From positions 248,001 through 312,000 of the forward strand of contig NZ_CP011808.2 in NCBI RefSeq assembly GCF_001029105.3: a DNA stretch of 64,000 bases. Direction: 5' to 3'. Both the position numbers and the translations under genes were made by a program. This document shows positions 59,792-64,000 of the stretch, one piece after another; position 1 is the first letter of the stretch, and the number at the start of each line of letters is the position of its first letter. The notes below the pieces were generated by a model. That model did not search any database and had not been told where the DNA came from. It saw only the letters and a program-made list of their open reading frames with translations. The stretch is from Pandoraea faecigallinarum. GTDB lineage: Bacteria; Pseudomonadota; Gammaproteobacteria; Burkholderiales; Burkholderiaceae.

Positions 59792-59998
59792 TCAAACAAA
59801 AATCTGACGGATGCGCATCAATGTTCCCCCATGCTGAGGCGCTAGCTTCAACCGGCGGTCGGGGGCGGCTTGTCGTGCGCCAGACGCTACGCCCTCAGCG
59901 CCTGTGTCCGCAGAGCCTGCGCCCACACTTTGTTGCGCCTGCCGCTTCGTCAGAAGATTCAGCACGGCTTGCCCACGCAGCAGGTCCCCTACCTGCAG
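59792..59998 (-). pseudogene. C-terminal stub of a second TPR-family paralog, cut by IS6
   Basis: The minus frame reads LQVGDLLRGQAVLNLLTKRQ, then SVGAGSADTGAEGVASGARQ and MRIRQIFV before TGA (59792-59794). It aligns with the C-terminus of the 708-aa protein (LRPGDLLRGQSAYDLLTD, VGAGAGARQAGPERL, RVRQIFS). The gene's 5' part is removed by IS6 copy D, whose terminal repeat starts at 59999. Confidence 0.82.
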
Positions 59999-60767
59999 GG
60001 TTCCGTCGCACTATGGATAGTCAGGTAGATTCTACAGTTTCAAGCACCGGGAACCCAGTCGATGAAGCGCGCAGCCAAACCGCCGAAAAAGCCCTGCCCA
60101 CAGGCATCGCCAAGGTCCTGAAGCGGTTGCACTACCCGTTGGAGGTTATGTTGCAGTGCGTGCGCTGGTACGTAGCCGATTCGCTGAGCTCGCGAGATCT
60201 GGAGGAAATGATGGCCGAGCGAGGCGTGGCGCTGGACCACTCGACGATCCATCGCTGGGTGATCAAGTGGCTGCCGGTTTTCGAGAAAGCGATACGTCGC
60301 CGCCTGCGCCCAGTCGGTGAGAGCTGGCGCATAGACGAGACCTATATTCGGGTCAGAGGCCAGTGGAAATACCTCTACCGGGCGGTGGACAAGGCGGGCC
60401 ACACCATTGACTTTCTGCTATGCCCACGCCGCGATACCGCCGCCGCGCGCCGGTTCTTCGAAAAAGCCACCGCCGGGCGGGGCACGCCGACGACCGTCAC
60501 CGTTGACAAAAGCGGGGCGAACCGCGCCGCGCTGCAGGCGCTGGGCGCCCAGCGCGAGACGCCCATCGAAATCCGCCAGAACAACTACCTGAACAACCTT
60601 GACGAGCAGGACCACCGCGCGATCAAACGGCGCCTCAGACCGATGCTGGGTTTTCAGAATTTCCGTTGTGCCCGCATTGTCCTGGGCGGCATCGAGGCCA
60701 TGCACATGATTCGTAAGGGGCAAATGCTTGCCCCCAAGGGACGCCGTGCGTCCTCTGCTGAGCAATT
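59999..60767 (+). mobile_element. IS6-family element, group 1 copy D (3' end lost)
   Basis: It starts with GGTTCCGTCGCACTATGG at 59999 and matches copy A up to GCTGAGCAATT at 60767, where the transposase 3' end and right terminal repeat are replaced by the flank of an IS3-family remnant. Confidence 0.88.
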
Positions 60768-60804
60768 GACCTGCCTTGGAGTTTTCGGACCAGTTGAAAC
60801 TTGA
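60013..60804 (+). CDS. IS6-family transposase, group 1 copy D, altered C-terminus
   Basis: This 263-aa frame starts MDSQVDSTVSSTGNPVDEAR at 60013. The DDE residues are all present (WRIDETYIRVRG, TVTVDKSGANRAAL, NLDEQDHRAIKRRL), but the last residues are replaced by LTCLGVFGPVET from the flank. It may still make an active protein; the element lacks one end. The upstream in-frame codons from 59764 are not part of the gene. Confidence 0.82.
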   Translation: MDSQVDSTVSSTGNPVDEARSQTAEKALPTGIAKVLKRLHYPLEVMLQCVRWYVADSLSSRDLEEMMAERGVALDHSTIHRWVIKWLPVFEKAIRRRLRPVGESWRIDETYIRVRGQWKYLYRAVDKAGHTIDFLLCPRRDTAAARRFFEKATAGRGTPTTVTVDKSGANRAALQALGAQRETPIEIRQNNYLNNLDEQDHRAIKRRLRPMLGFQNFRCARIVLGGIEAMHMIRKGQMLAPKGRRASSAEQLTCLGVFGPVET

Positions 60805-60873
60805 GAGAATGGCTTCCATGATCCGCTTGGGTTTTCTGTGCCAAATCCGGAGCGAGTTTTTCGGCGTATCGGG

Positions 60874-61290
60874 TCAAGTCGGCCCGGGTAAAAACACCAA
60901 TTGTCGGGCGGATTCGGCCGGCGCCAGCTCTTTGAGAGCTGAGTGAGGCCGACTCTCGTTGTAGTCCCCGCGCCATGCCTCGATAGTCGCTTTCGCTTCG
61001 CCCAGCGTCTCGAACCAATGCAAGTTCAAACACTCATCACGGAATGATCCGTTAAATGTCTCAATGTGGCAATTGTCCGTGGGCTTTCCTGGGCGACTGA
61101 AATCGATTTTCGACTTGTTGTGATATGCCCACATGTCAAGCAATCGCCCGGAAAACTCACTGCCGTTGTCTACGAAAATATGCCGAGGAGCGCCGCGTCT
61201 GGCCGCGATACGATTGAGCGCCGACACCACATGCTCTCCCCTCAACCGTTGACCAACTTCGATGGCCAGAGCTTCTTTCGTGAATACATC
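60874..61290 (-). pseudogene. IS3-family transposase OrfB, C-terminal fragment
   Basis: The minus frame reads DVFTKEALAIEVGQRLRGEH, then IFVDNGSEFSGRLLDMWAYH, FSRPGKPTDNCHIETFNGSF and ESRPHSALKELAPAE, the second Asp and Glu region of IS407-type OrfB. It is cut at 61290 by IS66 copy 2. Confidence 0.88.
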
Positions 61291-61374
61291 GTAAGCCGTC
61301 ATTAAAGGACGCCCTATCGCGGTAGCTCGACAGGGGTCAAGCTTGCGTCCGCAAAGACTTTTGCGGACGCAAAC

Positions 61375-61815
61375 ATGAATGAACTCAACGAAACCGACTG
61401 TTTCCCGCTGCGGGTCGTACGCATACGTTCGAACGGCAAACGTGACTACGACCCCATCGCCAAGCGGCGACTGGTCGAGCTATGCCGTCGGCCGGGCGTG
61501 TCGATTGCCCGGCTGGCGCTTAAGGCCCAAATCAACGCCAACCAACTGCGCAAGTGGATTCGTGAGCACAAACGGGGAGGTGCCGTTATGACGCCCGTCA
61601 CCGAGCCTGTGACCTCGACATTCGTACCGATCGCCTGCACACCACCCGCTACTACGATTGAGTCCTCTGCACCTGAGCCGCAAATCATCGCCAGCGTGCA
61701 TGTGCGTCTGCCCAATGGCGTGCAGCTCGATCTCGAGAAATCAGATCTGGCCCAGTTGACGGCGGTTATCGAGACGCTCGGGAGGTTGCCGTGTTCCGGT
61801 TCGACGAAGCGCTAA
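61375..61815 (+). CDS. tnpA: IS66 TnpA, copy 2
   Basis: This 146-aa protein has the helix-turn-helix RRPGVSIARLALKAQINANQ followed by LRKWIREHKRGG, and a C-terminal segment VHVRLPNGVQLDLEKSD similar to copy 1. It overlaps tnpB. Confidence 0.88.
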   Translation: MNELNETDCFPLRVVRIRSNGKRDYDPIAKRRLVELCRRPGVSIARLALKAQINANQLRKWIREHKRGGAVMTPVTEPVTSTFVPIACTPPATTIESSAPEPQIIASVHVRLPNGVQLDLEKSDLAQLTAVIETLGRLPCSGSTKR

Positions 61816-62141
61816 AAGTGTACCTGCACCGCGAACCCGTGGACTTCCGTCAGAGCATCAACGGTCTGTCGATACGGGTGGAGCAAGCCATGCGCCTGAA
61901 TCCGATGGCCCCGGCGCTGTTCGTGTTTGGTAATCGGCGGCGAGACCGCATCAAGATTCTTGGCTGGGGCGGCAACGGCTTCTGGTTGCTGATGAAGCGA
62001 CTCGAGGCCGACCGGTTCATCTGGCCCGGGGGCGATGACGTCGTGACGCTCAGTATCGAACAGCTGCACTGGTTGCTCGAAGGAATCGATCTGTCCGTGA
62101 TTCAGAAACATCCTCAGCGCCATTACCTGCGCATGAGCTGA
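61791..62141 (+). CDS. tnpB: IS66 TnpB, copy 2
   Basis: This 116-aa protein has YLHREPVDFRQSINGLSIRV, FVFGNRRRDRIKILGWGGNG and KRLEADRFIWPGGD, the TnpB core. It starts with GTG at 61791 inside the tnpA end. Confidence 0.92.
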   Translation: MFRFDEALKVYLHREPVDFRQSINGLSIRVEQAMRLNPMAPALFVFGNRRRDRIKILGWGGNGFWLLMKRLEADRFIWPGGDDVVTLSIEQLHWLLEGIDLSVIQKHPQRHYLRMS

Positions 62142-62157
62142 ACGTCGCGCTTACCGC

Positions 62158-62641
62158 ATGGTCAAACTGGCCATGCCAGAAAACACCATCATGCTCAGCG
62201 CCGCAGAATATCAGGCGCTGATCGCCGCCAGTGCCGAGCGCGACGCCTTACGAGGCGAGCTTCGGTTCGTGACGGCGCAGCGTGACCTCGCACAGGAGAA
62301 GCTTCGCGCCTACAAACACGAACTGTTCGGCGCATCGAGTGAAGCCCGTCATGCCGACCAACTCGGTCTATTCAACGAAGCCGAGTCGCTGGCCTCAAGC
62401 ACTGGCTCCGCGCGCGAAGAATTGCCGGGCACAACCGTCACCGCCCACACGCGCAGCAAACGCGGGCGCAAACCGCTCGATCCAAACCTGCCGCGCGAAG
62501 TCGTTCGACACGAACTGCCCGCATCTGAGCAGTTCTGCTCGCACGATGGCCACGCCCTAGTGGTAATTGGCGTCGAGACGAGCGAACAACTGGATGTGAT
62601 TCCCGAGCAGGTTCGTGTGATCCAGCATCCGCGCGTCAAAT
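62158..62641 (+). pseudogene. tnpC: IS66 TnpC, N-terminal part, copy 2
   Basis: The frame reads MVKLAMPENTIMLSAAEYQA, YKHELFGASSEARHADQLGL, and stops matching TnpC after EQLDVIPEQVRVIQHPRVK at 62641, where IS66 copy 3 begins. The DDE core is not found in frame; residues after this are foreign. Confidence 0.88.
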
Positions 62642-64000
62642 GTAAGCGGTCCGCGAAAAACGTCCCTCAGAGAAAAATCACGAGGAACGTGAGGTGTGAC
62701 AACGCAGCGAGTCAGCGGAGATCGGCAGGCATTTTCCATGGCAGCAGGGCGTCGTAGTCGTCGACGCTCTGCGCCAGTGGCAGACGCTGGAACAGCCAGG
62801 TGAGATAGCGATACGGATCGATGTCGTTCGCTTTGCAGGTCTCGACGAGCGAATAGAGGTTGGCGCTGGCGTTCGCGCCATCCACGGTGTCAGAGAACAG
62901 CCACGAGCGACGGCCGACGCAGAACGGTCGAATCGAGTTCTCGCAGGGATTGTTCGAGATGGGCCAACTGCCATTCTCGACGTAGCGCACCAGCTTGGGC
63001 CACTGTGCACGCAGGTAGGTAAGCGCCTTGCCGAGCAAGCCCTGCGGCACAACACCGGGCGATTGCTCAAGCATCAGTGCGTGGATGACGTCGAGCACCC
63101 GAACGCTGTATCGTCGTCGCAATCGCTGTCGTCGCTCGGCCTCCCACATTTCAGTGCGCGCCTCGGCGGCAAACAGCTTGCCGATCAACTTGATGAAGCG
63201 CGTCGCAAGCAGTTCAGGAGTACGCGCGACTTTCGGTACGTTCTCCTCCGCCTTGACGAAGTAGCGTCTGGCATGAACCCAGCATCCGAGATGCACGAGT
63301 TGGTAACGCCGCGCGATATCGTTATAGGGCTCGTAGCCGTCTGTCATCAGCACTGCCCCCTGACGGATGTCAGTGAACAGCCTGTCAGCCAGTTTGGCGC
63401 CGCGTCCGGGCGTGTAGGTGAAACACCGGATCGGCGTTCCCGACCCCGTCATCTGCGACCAGAGATAGCTCTTCGATTGCGCTCGTCGGTTTTCTTCTTT
63501 GAGCACCTGGAACGTGGTCTCGTCACAATAAACGATCCCGGCCTCGAGCAGTGCATCACGCATCAGGTTGATCACCGGCTGCGTGGCGAGACCGACGCGG
63601 ACCATACTCGCGGCAAGCGTGTTCGACGAGATGTCACCGCCGAAGCGGCGCAGCAGGCCAGCCTGGCGGTACAGGGGCATGCCGAACTGATACTTGCCGG
63701 TGGCAATCCACGCGAGCGCCGATTCGGTAAGCAGCCCACGCGCAATGATGCGCGGCGGTGCCGGAGTGACCTTGATGCCCAGATCGCAGCATGGGCATGC
63801 GTACTTGACGCGCTGGTGCTGGATCACACGAAGCTGCTCCGGGATCACGTCGAGTTGCTCGCTGACTTCGACGCCGAACTCGACGAGTGCATGGCCATCG
63901 TTCGCACAGAAACGTTCAGCTTCAGGCAATTCGTGCCGCACGACCTCGCGCGGTAGGCTCGGATCGAGCGGCTTGCGCTTGCCGCGCTTCTTGCGTGTGT
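62642..64000 (-). mobile_element. IS66-family element, copy 3 (runs off right edge)
   Basis: The terminal repeat GTAAGCGGTCCGCGAAAAAC starts at 62642, inside tnpC of copy 2, and the tnpC of copy 3 lies on the minus strand behind it. The other end is outside the window, so the target duplication cannot be checked. Confidence 0.85.
62712..64000 (-). CDS. tnpC: IS66 transposase TnpC, copy 3 (partial at right edge)
   Basis: The frame is open from the window edge to a stop at 62712 (at least 429 codons). It includes RHELPEAERFCANDGHALVE, the zinc-finger part YACPCCDLGIK, IVYCDETTFQVLKEENRRAQ, GAVLMTDGYEPYNDIA and NNPCENSIRPFCVGRRSWLF, the DDE core and the conserved C-terminus. It appears intact within the window. 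Confidence 0.93.
   Translation of the reverse strand, partial: TRKKRGKRKPLDPSLPREVVRHELPEAERFCANDGHALVEFGVEVSEQLDVIPEQLRVIQHQRVKYACPCCDLGIKVTPAPPRIIARGLLTESALAWIATGKYQFGMPLYRQAGLLRRFGGDISSNTLAASMVRVGLATQPVINLMRDALLEAGIVYCDETTFQVLKEENRRAQSKSYLWSQMTGSGTPIRCFTYTPGRGAKLADRLFTDIRQGAVLMTDGYEPYNDIARRYQLVHLGCWVHARRYFVKAEENVPKVARTPELLATRFIKLIGKLFAAEARTEMWEAERRQRLRRRYSVRVLDVIHALMLEQSPGVVPQGLLGKALTYLRAQWPKLVRYVENGSWPISNNPCENSIRPFCVGRRSWLFSDTVDGANASANLYSLVETCKANDIDPYRYLTWLFQRLPLAQSVDDYDALLPWKMPADLR

Larger units (their letters stand above)
61291..62641 (+). mobile_element. IS66-family element, copy 2 (cut by copy 3)
   Basis: The left end GTAAGCCGTC at 61291 resembles the IS66 terminal repeat and truncates the IS3 gene. 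It carries tnpA, tnpB and the first part of tnpC and is interrupted at 62641 by the terminal repeat of a third IS66 element. Confidence 0.8.

Noticed and set aside
1..64000. CRISPR arrays, tRNA or rRNA genes
   Set aside because: No short regularly spaced repeats, cloverleaf-like segments or rRNA-like stretches were seen on reading through; the repeats present are IS copies.

Overview
The window looks like accessory DNA of a high-GC betaproteobacterium, most likely a plasmid or megaplasmid of the Burkholderiales. The reasons are GC-rich codon use, a complete VirB/VirD4-type conjugation locus with a MobF relaxase, and a dense set of IS families usual in Burkholderia and Ralstonia relatives (IS3, IS5, IS6, IS21, IS66, IS110, IS481, IS630). 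The mix of conjugation genes, decaying insertion sequences and effector-like proteins reminds me of fungus-associated Mycetohabitans plasmids, but that is an impression and not an identification. I see no replication initiator, parAB, rRNA, tRNA or CRISPR array.

Layout. 1-435 is the start of an IS110 transposase cut by the window edge. 568-17602 is a minus-strand conjugation operon in the order virB2-B3-B4-B5-B7-orf-B6-B8-B9-B10-B11-B1, a secreted PLD nuclease, virD4, relaxase, then a small plasmid gene. Many of its genes overlap by a few bases. Two divergent ribbon-helix-helix genes (17726-18268), separated by a three-site operator, sit at its head. 18324-20576 is a tightly overlapping four-gene operon: zinc-ribbon protein, unknown 99-aa protein, LuxR-type quorum regulator and AlkB-like membrane diiron oxygenase. 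20892-24039 holds a serine resolvase, an IS3 and a mazEF pair.

24120-33754 is an IS graveyard whose insertion order can be read from target duplications: IS21 inside IS3 inside IS30, IS1111-type inside an IS2-like element, and IS3 inside IS481. 34753-44674 carries the most interesting cargo: a Fic-domain protein with an intact HPFTDGNNR core, an AT-rich paralog with a degraded core bracketed by two copies of an IS6 element, and a protein with a transglutaminase/papain-like Cys-His-Asp signature whose 3' end is cut by an IS6 end. I infer, without proof, that these are translocated effectors.

44861-52628 holds an IS630, an inverted remnant of the resolvase gene, a vapBC/fitAB pair with a readable promoter and twin operators, an IS6 copy fused to a foreign N-terminus, and a BsuBI/PstI-type restriction-modification pair whose methylase start is cut off by a second IS630. 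52645-57347 is an IS66, IS21 and IS5 cluster. 57380-60000 has a 708-aa TPR protein and the C-terminal stub of a tandem paralog, cut by IS6. The window ends in two nested IS66 elements.

How it fits together: the conjugation system gives mobility, the TA and restriction-modification pairs give stability, and the IS elements have captured, duplicated and truncated a set of candidate host-interaction genes.
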